A stretch of DNA of 6,347 bases from CAZDHT01 sp964505325 (GTDB lineage: Bacteria > Planctomycetota > PUPC01). Below, in pieces: positions 1 to 4,470 of the stretch. The first letter of the stretch is position 1; every line of letters begins with the position of its first letter. The notes under the pieces are model-generated. The model worked only from the letters and a program-made list of their open reading frames with translations, did not search any database and was not told the origin of the DNA. The position numbers and the translations under genes were made by a program. The stretch is from positions 1 to 6,347 of the forward strand of contig CAZDHT010000286.1 of NCBI GenBank assembly GCA_964505325.1, read 5' to 3'.

Positions 1-55
1 GTGCATGGGGTGTGCATGGGGTGTGCATGGGGTGTGCATGGGGGGTGCATGCGGG
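1..55. repeat. 11-bp tandem repeat array (GTGCATGGGGT)
   Basis: Three exact copies of GTGCATGGGGT occupy 1-33. A fourth copy with one change lies at 34-44, and a fifth degenerate unit (GTGCATGCGGG) at 45-55 is also the first 11 nt of the 192-nt dispersed repeat. The array is cut by the left window edge, so its full length is unknown. It looks like slippage expansion of the repeat's own 5' edge, since copy 2 (4106) has a single GTGCATGC there. The unit is too short and has no spacers, so it is not a CRISPR array. Confidence 0.85.
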
Positions 56-236
56 CCTTTCTTGTGGTATAATCTCTACAGGCAGCGGCACACAGGCGGC
101 GGCAACGAAGGCAACAACCGGGTGCTGCCCCCCCGAAACTGCCGCAGCAAGCGCGGCCGCACGCAAAGAACACGCGGAGTTGAGTACTCTATCCCCAATG
201 GCCAGAGACGAGAAAATGGTGACTGTCCCGAATATC
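45..236 (+). repeat. 192-nt dispersed repeat, copy 1
   Basis: This stretch aligns without gaps to 4106-4297. Both are 192 nt, with about 25 mismatches by hand count (roughly 87% identity). Both begin with GTGCATGC, carry a TGTGGTATA(A/C)T motif near nt 21-30, share a core of CACACAGGCGGCGGCAACGA followed by AGGCAACAACCGGGT, and end in GACTGTCC(C/T)GAATATC. Copy 1 sits 82 nt upstream of the NYN-LOTUS start codon in the same orientation. Both copies have an open frame in phase (…NGQRRENGDCPEY), but changes fall at all codon positions, so I read it as non-coding. The family is not one I can name. Confidence 0.85.
65..73 (+). promoter_or_regulatory. Extended -10 promoter motif in repeat copy 1
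   Basis: TGGTATAAT is a perfect sigma-70 -10 hexamer (68-73) preceded by the TGn extension. No good -35 lies 16-18 nt upstream; that position falls in the tandem array. Extended -10 promoters can work without one. The nearest downstream gene on this strand is the NYN-LOTUS CDS at 319, so an untranslated leader of about 240 nt would result. The motif is kept in copy 2 as TGGTATACT. Promoter activity is inferred from the motif only. Confidence 0.5.
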
Positions 237-271
237 AAGAGACGAAAAAACAGTGACTGTCCTGAATGTCC
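204..271. repeat. 34-bp tandem duplication at the 3' edge of repeat copy 1
   Basis: Unit 1 (204-237) and unit 2 (238-271) match at 28 of 34 positions. Both begin AGAGACGA and contain GTGACTGTCC(C/T)GAAT. Unit 1 is the last part of the 192-nt repeat; unit 2 is an extra copy absent from copy 2 of the repeat at 4106-4297. This suggests local duplication of the element end after insertion. Confidence 0.8.
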
Positions 272-318
272 TACGGAATGCGTGAAGACAAGAACCATCT
301 GCTGGCGGAGGTGCGCCC

Positions 319-1143
319 ATGACCCATCGGGCTGAGACGAAGAACATGGCCGTTTTTTGCGACTTCGAGAACATCGCTTTGGGCGTTGCGGATGCCAACT
401 ACGCCCAGTTCGACATCCGCAAGGTATTTGCGCGGCTTCTGCTCAAGGGTAACATTGTGGTGAAGAAAGCCTACTGCGACTGGAGCCGCTACAAGGGATT
501 CAAGGCCCCGATGCACGAGGCGTCCTTCGAGTTGATCGAAATCCCGCACGTGCGCCAGGCCGGCAAGAACTCCGCTGACGTCCGCATGGTGGTCGACGCA
601 CTCGACCTGTGCTACACCAAGGAGCATGTGGATACGTTCGTGATCATCAGCGGCGACTCTGATTTCTCGCCGCTGGTCAGCAAGCTCCGGGAGAACGACA
701 AGACCGTCATTGGCGTGGGGGTGAAGAATTCGACATCGGACCTGCTGATCGCGAACTGCGACGAGTTCATCTATTACGACGACCTGGTCCGCCGTCAGCC
801 GGCCCGGCCGAAGACGCGCGGCAAAGCCGCCGGGCGCAAGCCGGCGCGGGGCAGGGCGGCCAAGAAGGCGACCGCACCCCCCGGGGACAAGAGGCAGGAA
901 GCCGTGGACCTGATCGTCGAGACCTACGAGGCCCTGGTCCAGGAACGCGGCGAGGGGGAGAAGATCTGGGGCTCGATGATCAAGCAGACCCTGAAGCGCC
1001 GCAAGCCCGGGTTCAGCGAATCCTACTACGACTTCCGCTCCTTCAGGCAACTCCTGGAGGAGGCGAAGGCGCGCGGACTTCTCGAGTTGGAACGCGACGA
1101 GAAGTCGGGCGGCTTCATCGTCAAGAGCTGCAACCCGTCGTAG
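319..1143 (+). CDS. NYN-domain (LabA/DUF88-like) putative RNase with C-terminal LOTUS/OST-HTH domain
   Basis: A 274-aa predicted cytoplasmic protein. Residues ~9-157 form a NYN (PIN-like) domain. The acidic metal-site candidates are visible: D15 and N18 in FCDFENIA, D87 and D93 in NSADVRMVVDAL, and D113 and D115 in ISGDSDF. NYN domains of this family are known or predicted metal-dependent ribonucleases. Residues ~158-190 are a Lys/Arg/Ala/Pro-rich flexible linker that could bind nucleic acid. Residues ~192-272 match a LOTUS/OST-HTH domain (WGSMIKQTLKRRKPGF, then SYYDFRSFRQLLEEAKARGL), a fold known to bind RNA, including G-quadruplexes in some members. The ATG at 319 is chosen because GGAGGTG lies at 307-313 with 5-nt spacing. 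An internal ATG at 346 would still keep the NYN core. The gene stands alone: the RAYT element follows 105 nt downstream, and a repeat-borne promoter motif lies upstream. The RNA target is unknown. Domain assignment is confident; nuclease activity is inferred. Confidence 0.9.
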   Translation: MTHRAETKNMAVFCDFENIALGVADANYAQFDIRKVFARLLLKGNIVVKKAYCDWSRYKGFKAPMHEASFELIEIPHVRQAGKNSADVRMVVDALDLCYTKEHVDTFVIISGDSDFSPLVSKLRENDKTVIGVGVKNSTSDLLIANCDEFIYYDDLVRRQPARPKTRGKAAGRKPARGRAAKKATAPPGDKRQEAVDLIVETYEALVQERGEGEKIWGSMIKQTLKRRKPGFSESYYDFRSFRQLLEEAKARGLLELERDEKSGGFIVKSCNPS

Positions 1144-1248
1144 CGGGCAACGATGCGCGTCATCACCGGTCGGATGGAGTGTGGGGGCGGGGCGCCGCGA
1201 TGAAGGCCCTTCTCGTTTCTCCCTGTCAGGATGTCGCCCGCACAGTTG

Positions 1249-1268
1249 CCGGGGACATCATACTAATT
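1249..1268 (+). repeat. Left inverted repeat of the RAYT element
   Basis: CCGGGGACATCATACTAATT. The part from 1251 onward continues into a 38-nt stretch identical to 3721-3758, and a shorter solo copy of the start lies at 3481-3498. It lies 40 nt upstream of the RAYT ATG and may serve both as transposase recognition site and as leader. Confidence 0.85.
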
Positions 1269-1308
1269 TCCCTGACACGGCGGGGGAATGAGTGTATGGT
1301 TATGGCGT

Positions 1309-1974
1309 ATGGCGCGAATCGCACGAGTGGTGATGCCGGGCGTCCCCCACCTCATCACCCAACAGGGCAACCGGGGGCAGAACGCGTTCTTCGGCGACGA
1401 GGACTACGCGGCGTATCTCGACCTGATGGCCGAATCGTGCGCGCGGCTGGGCGTGAAGGTCTGGGCCTATTGCCTGATGCCCGCCCGCGTGCACCTGCTG
1501 GCGGTGCCGCCGACCGAGGACGCGCTGCGTCGCGCCATCGGCGAGGCGCACCGGCGCTACACCGCGGGGGTCAACACCCGCGAGGGGTGGCGGGGGTACC
1601 TGTGGCAGGGGCGGTTCGCCTCGTTCCCGATGGACCCGCCGCACGCGCTGGCGGCGGCGCGCTGCGTCGAGTGGGCCCCGGTGCGGGCGAAGCTGTGCCG
1701 GCGCCCGTGGCGCTGGCCCTGGTCGAGTGCGGCCGCGCACCTGGCGGGCGAGAACGACGTGCTGGTCAAGGTGCGGCCGCTGGTGCGGCGCGTGGACGAC
1801 TGGCGGGAGTTCTTGTTGCAGCGCTCCGGCCCCGCCGAGGTGGAGTTGTTGCGGCGTCACGAGCGCACCGGCCGGCCGCTTGGTCCGAAGCGCTTTGTTG
1901 TGAAGCTCGAGAAAGCGCTCGACCGCGCTTTGCAGCCCCGCAGACGCGGCCGCAAGCCGTTGCGGAGAGTTTAA
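1309..1974 (+). CDS. REP-associated tyrosine transposase (RAYT, Y1/IS200-like), active site probably lost
   Basis: A 221-aa protein with the family layout: N-terminal MARIARVVMPGVPHLITQQG, then YCLMPARVHLL, a RRYTAGVN…GYLWQGRF block, RCVEWAPVRAKL, and a basic C-terminus (RRRGRKPLRR). Family members use an HUH metal site and one Tyr nucleophile to cut and rejoin single-stranded DNA at REP hairpins. Here the usual NHVH is ARVH, so the first His is R60 (CGC at 1486-1488) while H62 remains. The usual RYVELNPVRA is RCVEWAPVRA, so the nucleophile position, equivalent by my recollection to Y115 of E. coli TnpA-REP, is C119 (TGC at 1663-1665). Either change is a single A-to-G transition. I chose ATG 1309 over ATG 1288 because the family begins at MARIARVV, and the related copy at 3780 keeps this ATG but has ACG at the 1288 position and a 1-nt indel between them. 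No clear Shine-Dalgarno precedes it. It is probably a dead or domesticated binder, or a decaying gene. Confidence 0.85.
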   Translation: MARIARVVMPGVPHLITQQGNRGQNAFFGDEDYAAYLDLMAESCARLGVKVWAYCLMPARVHLLAVPPTEDALRRAIGEAHRRYTAGVNTREGWRGYLWQGRFASFPMDPPHALAAARCVEWAPVRAKLCRRPWRWPWSSAAAHLAGENDVLVKVRPLVRRVDDWREFLLQRSGPAEVELLRRHERTGRPLGPKRFVVKLEKALDRALQPRRRGRKPLRRV

Positions 1975-1992
1975 TTAGTATGATGTCCCGGG
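1973..1992 (-). repeat. Right inverted repeat of the RAYT element
   Basis: AATTAGTATGATGTCCCGGG is the reverse complement of 1249-1268 except at one position (a CCCGG run becomes CCGGG). It starts inside the RAYT stop codon, so the gene and element end are fused. Confidence 0.85.
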
Positions 1993-2072
1993 ACTTGCGC
2001 CACGCGCATCAGACAGCTCGCGGCGAGTGTGCGGGGACGGTGAGCGCGTTGGCAAGATGATCCATAAGAAAA

Positions 2073-2102
2073 GGGCCCGTGCGGGGTCGCCCGCACGGGC
2101 CC
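2073..2102 (-). terminator. Intrinsic terminator of the PEP-CTERM gene
   Basis: A perfect 13-bp stem (GGGCCCGTGCGGG at 2073-2085 pairing with CCCGCACGGGCCC at 2090-2102) has a 4-nt loop. Read on the minus strand it is followed by TTTTCTTAT (2072-2064). It begins 22 nt past the stop codon of the gene at 2125-2994. There is no U-run on the plus side, so it should act mainly on minus-strand transcripts. It also shields that gene from the RAYT element. Confidence 0.92.
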
Positions 2103-2124
2103 GGAAGTGGTCGGGGAGCGTCGT

Positions 2125-2994
2125 CTAGTCCCGCTTCTTCCGCAGGCCCAGCAGCGCCAGGCCGAGCAGGCCGAGGAGGCCGGCCGGCTCGGGAATGATG
2201 CCCGCCTCCGGCTCCTCGTACGTCAGCACGAGCTTGGGGTCGCGGCTGGTGCCGCCCTGTTCGCGGAAGTAGCTCGAGTTGTTGCTGGTGCCCATGTCCC
2301 ACGAGCTGAAGATGTACAGCCCGCGGTTGTTCACGTCGTTCAGCATCGCGTGCAGGACGCCCGGGTCCAACTCGGCGGTTGCGTACGAGTCGGCCACCGC
2401 CCCCCAGGTCATCGTCTGCGAATTGAGGGTGTACGACGCGTCGGTGAAGCTGGCGTTCTGGGCGGTGCCCCAGCCGGCGCCGAGCGGGAGACCTTGGTCG
2501 GGGTGCACCTGGTTCGGGTTGGTCCAGGTGGCCGCTACCGTCCCGGAGGTCCACTTGAAGTTGTCCCAGTTGCTGTTCGCGTCGCCCTCCGTCCAGTCCA
2601 CGCCGCAGTCGATGGTGCGGACCTGGGCGGACAGGCCGTTGTACCCGGTGCCCACCTGGCACACGGAGAACTCGGCCTTGAGGCTGCCATCGTTGACGGC
2701 CTGGGTGATCGAGGCGAGCGAGGTGGGATCGACCGAGGTGTTGCTGGTCAGCCACGTTGCCACCGCGCCGAGGTTGAAGTCGTAGGCGCCGGTGTGCTGA
2801 TAGTCCTTGATCGTGCGGTCCGCGTTGTCGGCGCCCATGTTGCAGTTGTTCTCGCTCGAGTGGCCCGGAATGCCCGTGTCCTTGGTCGGGAAGAAGGGCT
2901 GCGTCACGACACCGCCGAACGCGACGCCGCACGTGACCACGGCGATCCCTACCATCCACACCATTGCCTGCTTCTTCATTCTCCTGGCTCCCAA
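2125..2994 (-). CDS. PEP-CTERM sorting-domain protein with DNRLRE-like body
   Basis: An exported protein of 289 aa from TTG 2994, or 284 aa from ATG 2979. The N-terminus is a signal peptide (MKKQAMVWMVGIAVVTCGVAFGG, a basic start then a hydrophobic core). The mature body (~30-260) is Asn/Thr/Trp-rich. It ends in a stretch typical of DNRLRE-type beta-sandwich domains of secreted proteins (RGLYIFSSWDMGTSNNSSYF, then SRDPKLVLTY). The C-terminus is a textbook PEP-CTERM signal: PEP at 268-270, a Leu/Gly membrane helix, then RKKRD. Such signals are recognised by exosortase, which sorts proteins to the cell surface or matrix; no exosortase gene is in the window. Three Cys (51, 112, 130) could form one disulfide in the mature protein. 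Start: TTG 2994 has GAGGAGT at 6-nt spacing, whereas ATG 2979 has AGGAG only 1 nt away, so TTG is better supported by ribosome-binding context. Transcription ends at the hairpin at 2073-2102. Biological role unknown. Confidence 0.9.
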   Translation of the reverse strand: MGARRMKKQAMVWMVGIAVVTCGVAFGGVVTQPFFPTKDTGIPGHSSENNCNMGADNADRTIKDYQHTGAYDFNLGAVATWLTSNTSVDPTSLASITQAVNDGSLKAEFSVCQVGTGYNGLSAQVRTIDCGVDWTEGDANSNWDNFKWTSGTVAATWTNPNQVHPDQGLPLGAGWGTAQNASFTDASYTLNSQTMTWGAVADSYATAELDPGVLHAMLNDVNNRGLYIFSSWDMGTSNNSSYFREQGGTSRDPKLVLTYEEPEAGIIPEPAGLLGLLGLALLGLRKKRD

Positions 2995-3000
2995 AAAGAG

Positions 3001-3007
3001 ACTCCTC
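3001..3007 (-). promoter_or_regulatory. Ribosome binding site favouring a TTG start
   Basis: On the minus strand GAGGAGT lies 6 nt upstream of TTG 2994-2992. The competing AGGAG (2985-2981) is only 1 nt from ATG 2979, too close for normal initiation. The site therefore supports the longer product. Confidence 0.6.
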
Positions 3008-3049
3008 AGTTGCAGTGAAGTCGGGCCTACGCACCCTGATACCCACCGG

Positions 3050-3064
3050 CTGAGAACATCTCAG
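3050..3064. promoter_or_regulatory. Dyad CTGAGA-ACA-TCTCAG upstream of the PEP-CTERM gene
   Basis: A perfect 6-bp inverted repeat with a 3-nt centre lies 56 nt upstream of the TTG start of the minus-strand gene. It could be an operator or a small leader hairpin. I see no convincing -35/-10 pair in 3008-3134 on the minus strand, so its position relative to a promoter is unknown. Confidence 0.3.
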
Positions 3065-3134
3065 GTTGTCCAATCAAGGGTGCTTAGAGCAAACGGCGTG
3101 CCGAACGCGGCGCACAAATTGACAAATCTCTGAG

Positions 3135-3720
3135 GCGGGCGGGGCAACTCCATACATGGCAGTTACTTACGCTCAGCCGGACCCTTCGTATTTCTGCGCG
3201 GCGGCCCGTGCATACGCCTGAGCGTGTTGCCAAGAATCGACAGCCCAACTGCTGGCAGTGAACCGAGGTCTTCATAAGTATGGGATTCATCGAGACATGC
3301 GGGCATGTTGCATCAGAGCAACGCGGATTGCGGGCATGCTGGCGTGGGGCAACATTCTGGGTACTCTCAGGCGGCTTGGCACGCCGGCCGCCGGTCATTG
3401 TCAGGCGGCGAGGAGGTGTTCCACCACAGCCGCCGCGCGGAAGTCTAGGATCACATCCTCGTGTTTCGGGGGACATGTTCCCGGGGACATCATACAATGG
3501 CCGTGAAATAAGGGGTAACCTTTGACAGCAGAACGACTTGCAGCGGCCATTGCTGCAAATTACCGCACGGCCATCCCAGGGGCTACGCGGGAGCGCCCGT
3601 GAGAAGCGGCTGCGCGGCGTGTTTCGCTCTCTAGGAGCTCCGATGATGCAGGGTCTTTTGCCAAGTTTGGCGTTGTAAGTTGTTCAAGCGCCCCGGGAAA
3701 GAGCTTATGTCACCGCCATT
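3135..3720. other. Gene-free stretch upstream of the PEP-CTERM gene
   Basis: No ORF here looks coding. An 8-bp inverted repeat, ACGCTCAG (3169-3176) with CTGAGCGT (3218-3225), spans 57 nt. A hairpin, TTGCAGC (3538-3544) with GCTGCAA (3552-3558), lacks a T-run. A 26-codon frame from TTG 3522 to TGA 3600-3602 (LTAERLAAAIAANYRTAIPG…) is preceded by AAGGGG and has protein-like composition, but I do not recognise it. It could be the tip of a decayed gene. A solo RAYT end lies inside at 3481-3498. Confidence 0.4.
3481..3498 (+). repeat. Solo RAYT end sequence
   Basis: CCGGGGACATCATAC matches the first 15 nt of the RAYT left end (1249-1263), then diverges as AAT where the full end has TAATT. No transposase remnant follows. 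Just upstream GGGGACATGTTC (3469-3480) repeats the GGGGACAT core, giving two direct copies 14 nt apart. Consistent with a REP-like solo site or an abortive insertion scar. Confidence 0.65.
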
Positions 3721-3896
3721 GGGGACATCATACTAATTTCCCTGACACGGCGGGGGAACGGGGGGTATGGTTGTGGTGTATGGCACGAATGGCACGAGTG
3801 GTGATGCCGGGTGGCCCACACCACATTACCCAGCGCGGCAGCCGCCAGAGCTTGGCGGAGGCCGATGGGAGCCGGGAGACGTATCAGCCACGGTGA
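3721..3896 (+). pseudogene. RAYT remnant: intact left end plus truncated 5' coding sequence
   Basis: 3721-3758 is identical (38/38 nt) to 1251-1288 of the full RAYT element. ATG 3780 then opens MARMARVVMPGGPHHITQRG, which aligns with the RAYT N-terminus at 1309 for about 22 codons with 12 mismatches in 66 nt. Similarity is lost after roughly 3845, and the frame stops at TGA 3894-3896 after 38 codons. The remnant keeps the family-consensus PHHITQRG where the full copy has PHLITQQG, so it is not simply a recent copy of the intact gene. No right end is found nearby. It encodes no functional transposase domain. Confidence 0.85.
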
Positions 3897-3937
3897 GAGC
3901 GCCGGTCGGCAGGGTCATTCAATCCTCGCTTGCCACT

Positions 3938-3965
3938 GTAGGGGCGGTTCGCGAACCGCCCCTAC
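3938..3965. repeat. Perfect 28-bp palindrome, REP-like
   Basis: GTAGGGGCGGTTCG (3938-3951) is followed directly by its exact reverse complement (3952-3965), centre TTCGCGAA. As RNA or single-stranded DNA it gives a very stable GC-rich hairpin, the kind of structure RAYT proteins bind. Shortly downstream GCCCCT-GA-AGGGGC (3970-3983) forms a second small dyad. I see no T-run on either side and no converging genes close by, so a REP-type repeat is more likely than a terminator. Confidence 0.85.
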
Positions 3966-4002
3966 TACAGCCCCTGAAGGGGCGGAACCCGGGTCATTTG
4001 TA

Positions 4003-4052
4003 GCCGAGGGCATCCGCCTTCGCAGGGCTTCGGCGGACGGGTTGACCTCGGC
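4003..4052. repeat. Nested inverted repeat (two-tier hairpin)
   Basis: The outer arms GCCGAGG (4003-4009) and CCTCGGC (4046-4052) enclose inner arms TCCGCC (4013-4018) and GGCGGA (4032-4037), with a 13-nt apical loop. Both tiers are perfect. It lies between the 28-bp palindrome and repeat copy 2. It resembles an interspersed hairpin repeat rather than a terminator, since no T-run follows. Function unknown. Confidence 0.6.
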
Positions 4053-4105
4053 CCTGCCCACCGAGAACTGAATGGCCCCGGTCGGCGGCCCGCTCGCTGA
4101 CGGGT

Positions 4106-4297
4106 GTGCATGCAGGCCTTTCGTGTGGTATACTCCCCACGGGCTGCGGCACACAGGCGGCGGCAACGAAGGCAACAACCGGGTAGTGCTCCCCCGGACC
4201 TCCCGGAGCAACCGCGGCCGCTCGCAAAGAACACGCGGGGTCGACTGCTCTGCCCCCAATGGCCAGAGACGAGAAAACGGCGACTGTCCTGAATATC
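4106..4297 (+). repeat. 192-nt dispersed repeat, copy 2
   Basis: Ungapped counterpart of 45-236, same length and orientation, about 25 mismatches. Unlike copy 1, nothing on the plus strand downstream looks like a gene; the next CDS (4471-5568) runs the other way. Its 3' end GAATATC (4291-4297) is echoed by the GAATATC array from 4337. Confidence 0.85.
4126..4134 (+). promoter_or_regulatory. Extended -10-like motif in repeat copy 2
   Basis: TGGTATACT is the equivalent of TGGTATAAT in copy 1: one hexamer change, with the TGn extension kept. A transcript from here would run antisense into the 3' end of the TPR gene at 4471. Motif evidence only. Confidence 0.35.
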
Positions 4298-4336
4298 GGG
4301 AGCGCACCGTTGCACTTACCATGTGAATTCGCCCTT

Positions 4337-4384
4337 GAATATCTGAATATCTTGAATATCTTTTGAATATCTTTGAATATCTTA
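4337..4384. repeat. Imperfect tandem array of GAATATC(TT)
   Basis: GAATATC recurs at 4337, 4345, 4354, 4365 and 4375, spaced 8-11 nt and separated by short T-runs. It is AT-rich in a GC-rich neighbourhood. It probably arose by slippage from the GAATATC that closes repeat copy 2 (4291-4297). It could affect transcription end or DNA bending between the converging repeat and TPR gene, but no stem precedes the T-rich units. Confidence 0.75.
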
Positions 4385-4470
4385 CTCCACATCGACCGGG
4401 CTGCCCGCAACGGGGTTGGGCGTGGCGCTGGCGATCCTATTTGGCGTCACGGTCAGCCGGGGCTTGATGG

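Larger units (their letters stand above)
1249..1992 (+). mobile_element. RAYT element bounded by 20-bp inverted repeats
   Basis: The left end CCGGGGACATCATACTAATT (1249-1268) and the right end AATTAGTATGATGTCCCGGG (1973-1992) are inverted repeats matching at 19 of 20 positions. They enclose the transposase-like gene 1309-1974, whose TAA stop (1972-1974) overlaps the right repeat. A further inverted pair, TGTCAGG (1224-1230) and CCTGACA (1271-1277), brackets the left end and could form a hairpin of the kind Y1 transposases recognise. I see no target-site duplication, as expected for IS200-like single-strand transposition. Exact outer limits are inferred from the repeats. Confidence 0.8.

Noticed and set aside
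1..55. Possible CRISPR array
   Set aside because: 11-nt units in direct tandem without spacers. The same holds for the GAATATC array at 4337-4384.
5..256. Open frame through repeat copy 1, matching the frame at 4072-4326 in copy 2
   Set aside because: The two translations share NGQRRENGDCPEY, but changes fall on all codon positions (more replacements than silent ones), starts are not conserved and no Shine-Dalgarno is present. Better explained as a shared non-coding repeat.
271..1050. 259-codon minus-strand frame opposite the NYN-LOTUS gene
   Set aside because: Antisense shadow of a gene with recognisable domains; no family features of its own.
1179..2060. 293-codon plus-strand frame overlapping the RAYT gene
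   Set aside because: Gly/Ala/Arg-rich translation typical of the wrong frame in GC-rich DNA. The overlapping frame has clear RAYT family motifs.
2009..3073. 354-codon minus-strand frame overlapping the PEP-CTERM gene
   Set aside because: Arg/His/Gly-rich shadow translation that runs through the terminator hairpin, while the other frame has signal peptide and PEP-CTERM motif.
3084..3497. 137-codon minus-strand frame
   Set aside because: Begins inside the solo RAYT end (MYDVPG is the reverse reading of that repeat), is Cys/Arg/Pro-rich without domain features, and overlaps the PEP-CTERM upstream region.
3660..3700. GTTCAAGC-like TpsiC arm hinting at a tRNA
   Set aside because: No acceptor stem, D-arm or anticodon stem can be fitted around it.
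3938..3983. 28-bp palindrome as an intrinsic terminator
   Set aside because: No T-run on either strand and no gene end nearby; a repeat explanation fits better.
4326..4336. GAATTCGCCCTT (4325-4336) resembles a TA-cloning vector junction
   Set aside because: The 12-nt match does not extend into vector sequence on either side, and the flanks continue the local repeat pattern, so a cloning artefact is not supported. A vector screen of the reads would settle it.
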